From positions 31,870 through 95,869 of the forward strand of contig JBKJIG010000162.1 of NCBI GenBank assembly GCA_046598415.1: 64,000 nucleotides of DNA. Direction: 5' to 3'. Below the pieces are notes generated by a model. It saw only the letters and a list, made by a program, of their open reading frames with translations. It was not told the origin of the DNA and ran no database searches. This DNA is from VFJZ01 sp046598415. GTDB lineage: Bacteria > Actinomycetota > Thermoleophilia > Gaiellales > F1-60-MAGs149. The position numbers and the translations under genes were made by a program. Of the stretch, positions 25,139 to 34,251 are shown piece after piece (position 1 is the stretch's first letter; each line of letters starts with the position of its first letter).

Positions 25139-25300
25139 ATGCACTACCGGCTGGCCTGCTACACCGCGCTCGACGGCAGGCTCGACGAGGCCATGGAGCA
25201 CCTGCGCGTGGCGCTGGCGGGCCACCCGTCGACCGCCGAGTGGGCCCGCACGGACGACGAACTGGCGGCGCTGCGCGAGCGGCCCGACTGGCCGGGTTGA
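25139..25300 (+). CDS. Short TPR-like protein
   Basis: This 53-residue product, MHYRLACYTALDGRLDEAME followed by HLRVALAGHPSTAEWARTDD, reads like a single tetratricopeptide unit with the usual tail (ALRERPDWPG). Such pieces usually form the end of larger TPR proteins, but here the ATG starts 11 bp after the stop of the secreted protein, so it may be a free-standing small protein. No upstream TPR copies are seen. Confidence 0.6.
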   Translation: MHYRLACYTALDGRLDEAMEHLRVALAGHPSTAEWARTDDELAALRERPDWPG

Positions 25301-25326
25301 ACGAGGATCGCAGGGGCCCTCGCTGG

Positions 25327-25332
25327 TACCCT
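25327..25332 (+). promoter_or_regulatory. Putative -10 box (TACCCT) of pcrA
   Basis: TACCCT ends 8 bases before the pcrA ATG at 25341 and no Shine-Dalgarno sequence lies between. TTGAAC at 25297 is too far away for a normal -35. Confidence 0.35.
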
Positions 25333-25340
25333 GCAGACCG

Positions 25341-27581
<2,241 letters not shown>

Positions 27582-27621
27582 CGAACCGGCTTCCGGCCCG
27601 CTGCTATCATCGAATACCGGG

Positions 27622-27694
27622 GGGCGGTTAGCTCAGTTGGTAGAGCACTAGCTCGACAAGCTAGGGGTCACTGGTTCGAGCCCAGTACCGCCCA
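27622..27694 (+). tRNA. tRNA-Val (anticodon GAC)
   Basis: A full cloverleaf is visible. The acceptor GGGCGGT (27622) pairs with ACCGCCC (27687-27693), with discriminator A27694. The D arm is GCTC/GAGC. The anticodon stem is CTAGC/GCTAG with loop TCGACAA (27653-27659). The T arm is ACTGG/CCAGT with loop TTCGAGC. The anticodon at 27655-27657 is GAC, for valine. Position 33, nearly always U, is C here (27654). CCA is not encoded. Confidence 0.93.
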
Positions 27695-27695
27695 T

Positions 27696-27739
27696 CCGTT
27701 GCAGCACAACGCCCAGAGCTCCGCGTCGTGCTGCAACGG
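27696..27739. repeat. Perfect 12-bp inverted repeat directly after tRNA-Val
   Basis: CCGTTGCAGCAC (27696-27707) and GTGCTGCAACGG (27728-27739) can form a 12-bp hairpin with a 20-base loop, starting two bases after the tRNA. There is no T-tract, so it is not a standard intrinsic terminator. It could be a processing or termination hairpin, or part of an attachment site left by the element whose fragments follow. A short direct repeat TGGCCCACTC lies downstream at 27752-27774. Confidence 0.6.
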
Positions 27740-27781
27740 AACGGCACCGCGTGGCCCACTCATGGCCCACTCGCGAATGCA

Positions 27782-28006
27782 TCAGCCTTCTGAGGCGAGA
27801 TGAGAGGCCGGCGCAATGGTCAGCGCGGTCTCGCCATCGATGACCATGGCGACGGATGGGATACCGTCGCCAGTCTCGTACAGAGCGGCGCCTCGCTTGG
27901 GGAGACGCACGGTTGCCACCGCGCCGACCGGCACCGTGCCATCCTCAAAGTCGAATTCCTTCACGACTCGGACGCGATCGTTCTCTTCGAACATGTTGCT
28001 GCCCAT
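27782..28006 (-). CDS. Small hypothetical protein
   Basis: The 74-residue product (from the ATG at 28006; an ATG at 27994 is equally possible) reads as a small beta-barrel: NDRVRVVKEFDFEDGTVPVG, AVATVRLPK, then VAMVIDGETALTIAPASHL. This alternation resembles SH3-like accessory proteins, but I recognise no family. Its codon use looks coding, with GC-rich third positions. It lies in the element-derived region after tRNA-Val and the neighbourhood gives no hint of role. Confidence 0.5.
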   Translation of the reverse strand: MGSNMFEENDRVRVVKEFDFEDGTVPVGAVATVRLPKRGAALYETGDGIPSVAMVIDGETALTIAPASHLASEG

Positions 28007-28187
28007 GGCTGCCGACCCTACACCGGCCACCGAGGTAGCGCCAGTCCGGGGCGCCCCGGCGACGCCTCGCGAGGATCCGGGGCGTCGCGGAATCGCAATC
28101 CACGCGCCGCGACAGCGGCACCCTCCCAAGTCCTCTCTGCAAAGTTTCGGCTTTTCGGAATCCCTTTTTTTGCCACCCCCCCAAAGT

Positions 28188-28212
28188 AGGCGCCCCCCAC
28201 CGTAGGGCGCCT
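28188..28212. repeat. 8-bp perfect hairpin in non-coding DNA
   Basis: AGGCGCCC (28188-28195) and GGGCGCCT (28205-28212) form a perfect stem with a 9-base loop. A T-run (28164-28171) and a C-run (28175-28182) lie just before it. The 28007-28317 stretch otherwise holds no gene I can support. Confidence 0.4.
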
Positions 28213-28317
28213 CAGGGAATCGCTAACCGCATCGCCGCCGGGACAGCACCCGCCGACGATGGCGCACGCCATCGGTTCGCGGAGCCACCTCTAGAAGGGA
28301 GCGCCTTCAGGGCGCCG

Positions 28318-28596
28318 TCAGGTCTTAAGGAGGCTATGCACCTGCCACGTTTCCGGTGCCGGCCGGGTGATGCCTTGTGCTGAGAGGACGGGCTCGAGCT
28401 TCGCGTCCCAAGCCTGCGCGTCCGCTTCCGATTCCCACACTTCAACGACGCGCCACGTACCACCAGGGCCCTCTCCAGCAATGTGGACGAGGCCCCCCTT
28501 GGGCATGTTGTCCTGGCTGACGCCCAGCTTCTCGCGCGTAGCGTCGTACTTCTCCTTCGTCACGTTTGGATTGTTGAACATGCGCGCGAAGGGCAT
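28318..28596 (-). CDS. Small ABM-like (ferredoxin-like fold) protein
   Basis: The 92-residue protein (MPFARMFNNPNVTKEKYDAT, GLVHIAGEGPGGTWRVVEVW, ESEADAQAWDAKLEPVL) has the beta-alpha-beta layout of antibiotic-biosynthesis-monooxygenase-like proteins. In many of these only a structural or small-molecule binding role is likely. AGGAG sits 8 bases before the ATG at 28596, a strong start. It looks intact despite its position among phage fragments. Confidence 0.65.
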   Translation of the reverse strand: MPFARMFNNPNVTKEKYDATREKLGVSQDNMPKGGLVHIAGEGPGGTWRVVEVWESEADAQAWDAKLEPVLSAQGITRPAPETWQVHSLLKT

Positions 28597-28839
28597 GGCA
28601 CGACTCCTCTTGCCGGGAGGGTGGACGGAACCGGGCGAGACTACTCCGTCGCGCCGTCTAACGCAAGCGACAGTCAAGTCCCGTTATGCGATGTGGTCGT
28701 CCATGAGCGCCGCCGCGGCCGCCTCCGCGTTCGGGGCGAAGATCACGCGGCGCGGCGTGCTCAAACTCGGCCATGGTGACCAACCCGAACCGGCGGCGCG
28801 GTCGAACGAGGCGGCCCCGCAAAGTGAGAATCGTCGAAG

Positions 28840-29022
28840 GTGATCGGCCCGCTGCGTGCGACGCTGCCCACGCTTGCGGAGCGGCTGAATCGGCACGGGG
28901 TGCCGACGCCGCACGGTGGTGGTGAGTGGCGGCCGTCGAGCCCGCAGCGAGCAGTCAGGGACGTCAAGCGTGGTAGGCGTCGTACCTATAGCCCGATACC
29001 GCCACCTGGTTACAAGGACTAG
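28840..29022 (+). pseudogene. Fragment resembling the C-terminal part of a serine recombinase
   Basis: About 60 residues, RATLPTLAERLNRHGVPTPH then GGGEWRPSSPQRAVRDV, resemble the segment of large serine recombinases or related phage proteins that reads LAxxLNxxGVPTxxGGxWxxSxVxxxL. The catalytic N-terminal domain is absent upstream, where only unrelated frames exist. It is best read as a relic of the integrated element. The assignment rests on a short motif and is tentative. Confidence 0.4.
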
Positions 29023-29081
29023 GCCCCAGGCGCTTTTGTGGGTCAGATCGATCCCGCCCAGGGCCGATCGATCCTGGCACG

Positions 29082-29282
29082 TGCGGCAAGACCGGCCGCG
29101 GGTGGCGAATCGACAAACTCAGCGACGACTGGAACATCGACGCCGCCGTCGCCCTCGCCATCGCCACCGAACGCGCCCAAGTCGCCGTCCGACCAGTGCG
29201 CCTCCTTTGCTGGCTCCAGTCCGCGGGCGCGCGGCGAGGCGACAACTCATCAGGTTCGCACCGGGTCAGTATTGTGAATTGA
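29082..29282 (+). pseudogene. Fragment of a phage terminase large subunit (C-terminal end)
   Basis: One frame reads GKTGRGWRIDKLSDDWNIDA then AVALAIATERAQ and PVRLLCWL. The order Trp-Arg-(hydrophobic)-x-K, then IDAAVALAxAxERA, then PVRLL(G)WL is the usual C-terminal end of actinophage terminase large subunits, where the Asp in IDAA completes the nuclease site. The ATPase and the rest of the nuclease are missing. The remaining DNA of 29023-29364 holds nothing else I can support. Confidence 0.5.
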
Positions 29283-29364
29283 AGTATCTGCAAAGACAGG
29301 CGAGCGACCGGTCATCGTCGCATTCTCGACGTGACTGGTCGGACTAGGCCCTGAGGGAGGCACG

Positions 29365-29721
29365 ATGAACCACCCGAAGCATCTCGGCATCTACCGTGCG
29401 TACTGGGTGTTGATCGCGATCTGGGACGCGCTCCTCATCATGGGGGCACTCCGGAACGGTGAAGCGGGCTCCATCGTCCCGCAGGTCGCAGGGAGCACCG
29501 GTGCGCTGCTGGTCTTGTACGGGTTCGTGGCGCTCTTCATCGGCTGGGTGCAGGAGGAGCGAATGGTCGGCTGGCTGCGCGGCACCTGGCCGAAGCCCGT
29601 TCCGCAGGAACTCGCCGCCCAGCTCGATGCCCTACGCGGCGACGCCTGGCGTCCGAAGAATGCCCCCCTCACGCAGCGCGTCGCGGCGTCTACCCGCGTA
29701 GCGACCGATACCTGGGATTAG
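29365..29721 (+). CDS. Two-TM hypothetical membrane protein
   Basis: The 118-residue protein starts at an ATG with GAGGGAGG 5-12 bases upstream. Two transmembrane helices (YWVLIAIWDALLIMGAL and ALLVLYGFVALFIGWV) are followed by a basic cytoplasmic tail of about 50 residues ending VAASTRVATDTWD. No family is recognised. It appears intact and well started, so it may be real cargo or a host gene inside the decayed region. Confidence 0.6.
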   Translation: MNHPKHLGIYRAYWVLIAIWDALLIMGALRNGEAGSIVPQVAGSTGALLVLYGFVALFIGWVQEERMVGWLRGTWPKPVPQELAAQLDALRGDAWRPKNAPLTQRVAASTRVATDTWD

Positions 29722-29794
29722 GGCGCGGTCCCAAACGGCGAAATCGAAGGCGAGAGCAGCGCCGACGCTGAGCACTGCCTGTCAAGGCCTCTAG

Positions 29795-30001
29795 CTGCTC
29801 TGGGGCAGCCTCACGGATTGGCTCGAGCGCGACGAAACCGCCGAAACCGAGCAGACAATGCGCCGTGCCGCGAGCGAGTGGTTGGCGGTCGCCAACGACG
29901 AGCCCCGCTGCCGCGCCTTCTTCGAGCACTGGCTCTATGACGAACTCGGCGACGAGCGGCCACCAGCCCGCCCCCCTGAATGCGACGTTCGGCGGCGCTG
30001 A
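29795..30001 (+). pseudogene. Unrecognised protein fragment
   Basis: The frame reads LLWGSLTDWLERDETAETEQ, then MRRAASEWLAVANDEPRCRA, then FFEHWLYDELGDERP. It has a natural-looking composition (many Trp, Glu and Asp, few Arg-runs), unlike antisense frames here. An in-frame TAG at 29792 cuts it off, and only an internal ATG (29858) is available. It is likely the C-terminal part of a lost gene. Confidence 0.35.
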
Positions 30002-30060
30002 GCCGGGCGTGGCAGCGCGTGCACGCCGGGCGGCCATTCGTCGTCGCATCCGACTCGCCC
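29982..30060 (-). pseudogene. HNH endonuclease fragment (copy 1)
   Basis: The minus-strand frame contains NGRPACTRCHARLSAAERR, the final N-x-x-x-x-C-x-x-C-H part of an HNH domain. The same segment occurs in copy 2 (around 30590-30640). The two DNA stretches are visibly related (GCGTGGCA-CGC-TGCACGCCGG shared with mismatches), so one is a diverged duplicate. No start or upstream half is present here. Confidence 0.45.
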
Positions 30061-30094
30061 GCCAACGCCCGATTTTGGCTCGGCCCCGTCGGGT

Positions 30095-30434
30095 TCACCG
30101 CATGTGGGACATGGCATTGCCGATCATGATCGCGGCGGCGATGACGAGCGGTACGACGGACAGGCCCGCCAGCGCGACGACCCAGGCTGCGATTCGCAAA
30201 CCCCGAGACCCGGTGCGATTGAACGCCGAGCATGATGCCCAGCAGGAGCGCGCTGATTGGAGCGGCGGCGGCCACCACGAAGAACACGACAAGCGCAGTC
30301 GCGCCGTCAGTCTGGTTGTTCACGAACGCGACGTAGAAGGAGACCGGGAACGCGGCGACCAGCATCGCCGAGAGGACGCACCACGGCCGCCAGGATCGGC
30401 ATCTCGTCCTTGTGACACTGGTCGGTGCTCGCAT
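30095..30434 (-). pseudogene. Frameshifted small membrane protein
   Basis: One frame gives WCVLSAMLVAAFPVSFYVAF, then TALVVFFVVAAAAPISALLL. After about 30220 the hydrophobic character passes to the neighbouring frame, RGLRIAAWVVALAGLSVVPL then VIAAAIMIGNAMSHMR and stop. Together they would make a three- to four-helix membrane protein of about 110 residues. A single indel explains the break. No family is recognised. Confidence 0.4.
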
Positions 30435-30539
30435 CGAGGACCATCATCGACCGACCACGCCCGGGCCTGGAGCCTGTCCGCCGGGCGGTGCCCTCGTACC
30501 GTTCAGTGGTCTGCCGATGGGCCGGTGCGCTCAGCGTCA

Positions 30540-30900
30540 GGACGCGTCGGGCTGCTGCTCGGCCAGTCCCTCGTGCGCTCGGCGACGCTCAGGGTCGCGT
30601 GGCACCGCCTGCACGCCGGACGACCATTCCCCGTCGCATCCGTGCCGCCATCCGCGATCGCCACGACGTGGTGCGCCGGAACTGGCGCACCGGCGGCGTC
30701 GCGCCGCAGTACCAGCAGCACCGACCGTACGCCCTCAGTACGCGGCGACGGAACCCGGCCGCAAATGAGGGTCTTTCGTGTTGTGGACTTCGCGACCTTG
30801 GGCTGGAGCCGCGACGCTTGCGCATGCCGGCGGCGGTGCTCCGGGGTGAAACGGGTGTGGCAGGCCGGGCAGTGGGCCAATGCCGCCGAGCCTCGCGTCG
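30540..30900 (-). pseudogene. HNH endonuclease gene with two frameshifts (copy 2)
   Basis: Reading from 30871 downward: CPACHTRFTPEHRRRHAQAS in one frame; SFAAGFRRRVLRAYGRCCWY then CGATPP in a second; and PAHHVVAIADGGTDATGNGR then PACRRCHATLSVAERTRD back in the first. The order CxxC - HH - N - CxxCH is a full HNH zinc nuclease domain. At least two indels split it. HNH genes commonly sit next to terminase in actinophages, in keeping with the terminase fragment 1.5 kb upstream. Confidence 0.55.
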
Positions 30901-31044
30901 GGACGCTGCCCAAGGTCGACTCCGGGCACGGCGTGCCGGAGCAGACGCCGGAATCGACCTCGGCGTCATTTCGAGGGCTCGCGGGGAGCGCCGGTGTTGG
31001 CGTGCCTCGGATGTCGATCGGCGTTGTGCCGTGTATACCCTCCG

Positions 31045-31569
31045 ATGGCTTTGCTGCGATCGGACCGGTCCGTCATTCGCGCTGCCCGTCGCGGCGATCT
31101 GACGGCGCGGGCGGAGATCGTGCGCCGGTACGGCCGCGTCGCGTGGCGTGCCGCGTTCGGCGTCACCGGGCGCCGTGATCTCGCTGACGAGGCGGCACAG
31201 GACGGGTTGCTGCGTGCGCTTGACAACCTCGCCTCGTACGACGATGCGCGCCCGTTCGCGCCGTGGCTGTACCGCGTCGTCGCCAACGCCGCGGTGACGG
31301 CCGTCGAGCGGGATGTCCGGGCGCGCGCGGTGCCGGTCGGTGCGCTCGTCGCGGTCGACGCTCCGACGTGGGAAGGCGCCGACGCGCTCCAGGTCGCGGT
31401 GATCGCGCTCCCAGTCGACCAGCGCGAGGTGGTGGTGCTGCGGTACTGGGCCGATCTCGGCATCGGCGACATCGCGGCGGTGCTCGACGTTCCCGCCGGG
31501 ACGGTTGCGTCACGGCTGTCGCGGGCGCTGTCGCGCCTTCGCGCCGTGCTTGGAGAGGAGGACCGATGA
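31045..31569 (+). CDS. ECF-type RNA polymerase sigma factor
   Basis: The 174-residue protein has sigma region 2 (LADEAAQDGLLRALDNLAS, then FAPWLYRVVANAAVTAVER) and region 4 (LPVDQREVVVLRYWADLGIG then DIAAVLDVPAGTVASRLSRA). It lacks regions 1 and 3, as ECF sigmas do. The ATG at 31045 follows a TATACCCT box by only a few bases, so the message may be leaderless. It is translationally coupled (ATGA) to a membrane protein that is the likely anti-sigma partner. The signal and regulon are unknown. Confidence 0.9.
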   Translation: MALLRSDRSVIRAARRGDLTARAEIVRRYGRVAWRAAFGVTGRRDLADEAAQDGLLRALDNLASYDDARPFAPWLYRVVANAAVTAVERDVRARAVPVGALVAVDAPTWEGADALQVAVIALPVDQREVVVLRYWADLGIGDIAAVLDVPAGTVASRLSRALSRLRAVLGEEDR

Positions 31570-32756
31570 TCGAGATCGAGGATCGTCTGCGCGCGTTGGT
31601 CGATCAGGAGCCCGGCTCCGACTGGCTCGAGGCCGTCGCCGGGCGGGCGCAAGGCGGGCGTGCAGCGCCCCGGCGCCGGCGCCTCCCGCGCGCTGCGCTC
31701 GTGCTCGGGCTGCTGCTGCTCCTGGCCGTCGGCGTCCTCGCCGTCGCCGTCCGCCGCCCGACCGTCGGGCCGACACCGGGGCGGTCGGAGAGCTCGTTCG
31801 CTCCAACCATCGCCGCGGCGGGTCGCCCGGTTGCGATGACCCGTGAGTACGGGAAGGTGTTCGGGTTGCCGGCCGGGTTCTCGGCGCAGATCATCCCGTC
31901 GTCCGTTCGCGTGCTCGGGACGGCCGCGACCGCCTCGGCGCCGCACGCGTTTCTGCTGCGAAACGGCGCGGCGTGCCTCGCCGCCCAGGGCAACGTGGAC
32001 TGCGCCACCCCCGGCTCCGGGCGGCACGTGCTGATCGGAAGTCCCGCGTCCGGCCGCAGGATCCTGCTGGTCTCTTCGGACGTTCGCGCGCTGGCGATCG
32101 CCTCGGGCGCCTCGCGGGTGGTCGTCGCCCTCCACCGGGGCGTCGGCGAGGCGGCGTGGGCCGGCGGCGACGAGCGGATCCGGGTGACGCTCGCAGGCGG
32201 GTCGACCGTCACCGAGGCGCCGGCGATGCACGCGACGCTTCCGACGCCGGCGTCGTCGCGCGCGGCCGGACCGGGGCGCGAGCCTGTAGCGGTGATGCTG
32301 GTCGGGGCCGGTTCGCCCGGCGTCCTGCCTGCCGAGCTCGAGCGGTCACACCAGGGGAGACCGGTGACGGTCAGGAAGCTCGCCGGAGGCGTCGGCGTCG
32401 AGCGGGACGACGTGTACGCGGTCGTCCCTCGTGCCGCTGGCGGTGCGGGCTCGTACTGCATCTCTCTGGTCGGCCACGGCGATGGCACCGTCGAGTCCTG
32501 CGGCGCGGGACGGACGGCCTGCTACGGCGCCTGGCTGGTCGCCCGCAGCATGTACCCGGACTACGTCGTCGGCGTGGTGTCGTCGGTCGTTCGACGCGCC
32601 TGGGTCAGGCTCGCGAACGGGACTCGCGTCGAGGCGTCCCTGGAACGCGGCGTGCTGCGGGCCGACATCCCGCTCGAGAGGACGGGCGAGGGACTCCGCG
32701 TGCTGCTCCTACTCGCGGACGGTCGCACCGTCGAGGAGCCGGCGGGGGGATGCTGA
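31566..32756 (+). CDS. Single-pass membrane protein, putative anti-sigma partner
   Basis: The 396-residue protein has a short cytoplasmic N-terminus (IEIEDRLRALVDQEPGSDWL) with no zinc-finger motif, an Arg-rich stop, one transmembrane helix (ALVLGLLLLLAVGVLAVAV, residues 43-61) and a large extracytoplasmic beta-rich domain with several Cys. Position and coupling to the ECF sigma gene suggest anti-sigma function, in the manner of the many Thermoleophilia sigma/TM-protein pairs. The domain itself is not one I recognise. The ATG overlaps the sigma stop by 4 bp. Confidence 0.65.
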   Translation: MIEIEDRLRALVDQEPGSDWLEAVAGRAQGGRAAPRRRRLPRAALVLGLLLLLAVGVLAVAVRRPTVGPTPGRSESSFAPTIAAAGRPVAMTREYGKVFGLPAGFSAQIIPSSVRVLGTAATASAPHAFLLRNGAACLAAQGNVDCATPGSGRHVLIGSPASGRRILLVSSDVRALAIASGASRVVVALHRGVGEAAWAGGDERIRVTLAGGSTVTEAPAMHATLPTPASSRAAGPGREPVAVMLVGAGSPGVLPAELERSHQGRPVTVRKLAGGVGVERDDVYAVVPRAAGGAGSYCISLVGHGDGTVESCGAGRTACYGAWLVARSMYPDYVVGVVSSVVRRAWVRLANGTRVEASLERGVLRADIPLERTGEGLRVLLLLADGRTVEEPAGGC

Positions 32757-33074
32757 CCTGTGGGGTGCCGGAGAAGCGCGCCGCGCCACGCTGGCTCATC
32801 CAGCTTGCAGACCTCCATCGCGTTCGCGTGCGTGGGGACGAAATCCCCGCGCTCGGGCGGGTTCTCGCACGATCCTGACTGCTCGTCGTCCGCCCGGTGA
32901 TTCACTTCCCACGCGGTCAGCCCCCGGTCGGTGCGCGGGTCGGGTAGCTCGGTGAAGGGCCGACCGCACCCCGCTCGGCCGACGAGCAGCCGATTCCCCC
33001 GATCGGGGCATGAAACCACGCCGGCAGACGGGCAGCATCCTTGGCAGCGCCGCCCCTTCTCCCCGAGGACCGAC
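32757..33074. other. Intergenic stretch without a supported gene
   Basis: Between the putative anti-sigma gene and the secreted protein at 33075 are 318 bp. Both strands contain short open frames, but none has a start with a ribosome site or a recognisable motif. A minus-strand frame with two CxxxC-like spots is discussed among rejected items. Confidence 0.4.
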
Positions 33075-33671
33075 ATGCATCGCCGCTGCAAGAAGCTGAT
33101 CCTGGGTACGACCGCCGCCATCGCGGCGACACTGGCACTCGTGCCGACCGCCGGAGCGGCCACATCGTGTGCCTATAGCCAGACGTCGCAGGTGTTCATG
33201 CCCTGGCTCGACGGTGCGCAGTACGCGCGGTTCCCCGGATCGGCGTTCGAGTCGGGCGCCTCCGGCTGGTCCTGGCTCGGCGGCGCGAACATCGTCACCG
33301 GCGATAGCAACCTCGCCCTCGCAACGGGCTCTCACGCCGTCCAGATCCCCGGCGCCGGCACCGCCAAGTCGCCCTGGATGTGTGTCAACGTGACCACGCC
33401 GTCGATGCGGTTCTTCGTGCGACGCGTCTCCGGCGCCGGCGCGCTCAAAGTCAACGGGGTGCTGAACGGCCCGAACGGCAAGGTGTCGTCGATCGTCACC
33501 ACGATCAGTGCGGGCACCTCCTGGCGGCCGAGCCCGATCGTGCTGTTCCCGCCGGCCCTGTTGGCGCTCCTCAACACGACGGGCTACCAGGCGCAGTTCT
33601 CGTTCGTCGCCGATGCCGGGACGACCTTCCGGATCGACGATGTCCACCTCGACCCGTTCAAGGGTCACTGA
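33075..33671 (+). CDS. Secreted hypothetical protein of a Thermoleophilia-type family
   Basis: The 198-residue protein has a signal peptide (MHRRCKKLILGTTAAIAATL, ALVPTAGAA) and a beta-sandwich-like body: SQVFMPWLDGAQYARFPGSA, FESGASGWSWLGGANIVTGD, SPWMCVNVTTPSMRFFVRR, and FRIDDVHLDPF at the end. This pattern (F-PW-D...FE-G..GW...G) recurs in exported proteins of Solirubrobacterales and looks like a carbohydrate-binding-type jelly roll. Function unknown. Confidence 0.75.
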   Translation: MHRRCKKLILGTTAAIAATLALVPTAGAATSCAYSQTSQVFMPWLDGAQYARFPGSAFESGASGWSWLGGANIVTGDSNLALATGSHAVQIPGAGTAKSPWMCVNVTTPSMRFFVRRVSGAGALKVNGVLNGPNGKVSSIVTTISAGTSWRPSPIVLFPPALLALLNTTGYQAQFSFVADAGTTFRIDDVHLDPFKGH

Positions 33672-33868
33672 CACAAGACTCCGGCGCACCACGGCCAACT
33701 GGATGGTGGCCGCGACGCAAGCACGCTGCCGCTCATCGTCGGAGGTCGGACTGGACTTCCGGTCGACGCGACGGGCCGTTGGTGGCCGCGTGCGGACTCG
33801 CTAACGCGCCAACGGCGGCGTATGGTGGGCTGTCCCTACGCCCCGTCCGCTACTCGAAGGAGCTGCCC

Positions 33869-34159
33869 GTGCATGCGCGCATCACCCAATTCCGGATCAA
33901 ACCGGAGTCTGTGGAGGCCGCCACCGCCAAGCTCGAGGAGATGAGGCCGCGCATCGCCGCGCTTCCCGGGATGCACCACTTCATCCACGTGGCGAACGAC
34001 GACGGTAACGGCTACGTGATCGCCCTGGTCGATGACGATGTCGCCGCCAACCCCCCCACCGAGAAGATCCAGGCGATCTGGGCCGAGTTCGGCGAGCACC
34101 TCGCGGCACCGCCGGAGGCTCCGAAGATCTACAAGGTCCTCGCCAACTATCAGAGCTGA
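33869..34159 (+). CDS. ABM-like small protein
   Basis: The 96-residue protein (HARITQFRIKPESVEAATAK, MHHFIHVANDDGNGYVIALV, PKIYKVLANYQS) has the dimeric alpha/beta barrel pattern of antibiotic-biosynthesis-monooxygenase-like proteins, without clear catalytic residues. The GTG at 33869 has GAAGGAG 7 bases upstream, a good site. Longer frames upstream look non-coding. The 92 bp to the convergent MFS gene hold no gene. Confidence 0.75.
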   Translation: MHARITQFRIKPESVEAATAKLEEMRPRIAALPGMHHFIHVANDDGNGYVIALVDDDVAANPPTEKIQAIWAEFGEHLAAPPEAPKIYKVLANYQS

Positions 34160-34251
34160 CCGCTGCGAGGGAACCGCGATCCGGTTCTGGCTGGGCCCTG
34201 CCTGATGGCGGGGCCCACTCAGGTGGAACGACACGTCGACGGACTCGTCGC

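Noticed and set aside
28684..28761. Minus-strand frame ending VIFAPNAEAAAAALMDDHIA
   Set aside because: It reads like a natural C-terminus, but no start, ribosome site or upstream homology can be seen; too short to call even as a fragment.
32790..33010. Minus-strand frame with CPDRGNR...VGRAGCGRPF and WEVNHR, suggestive of a zinc-ribbon or HNH relic
   Set aside because: No complete zinc motif, no start and no continuity with a neighbour; composition is also explained by high GC.
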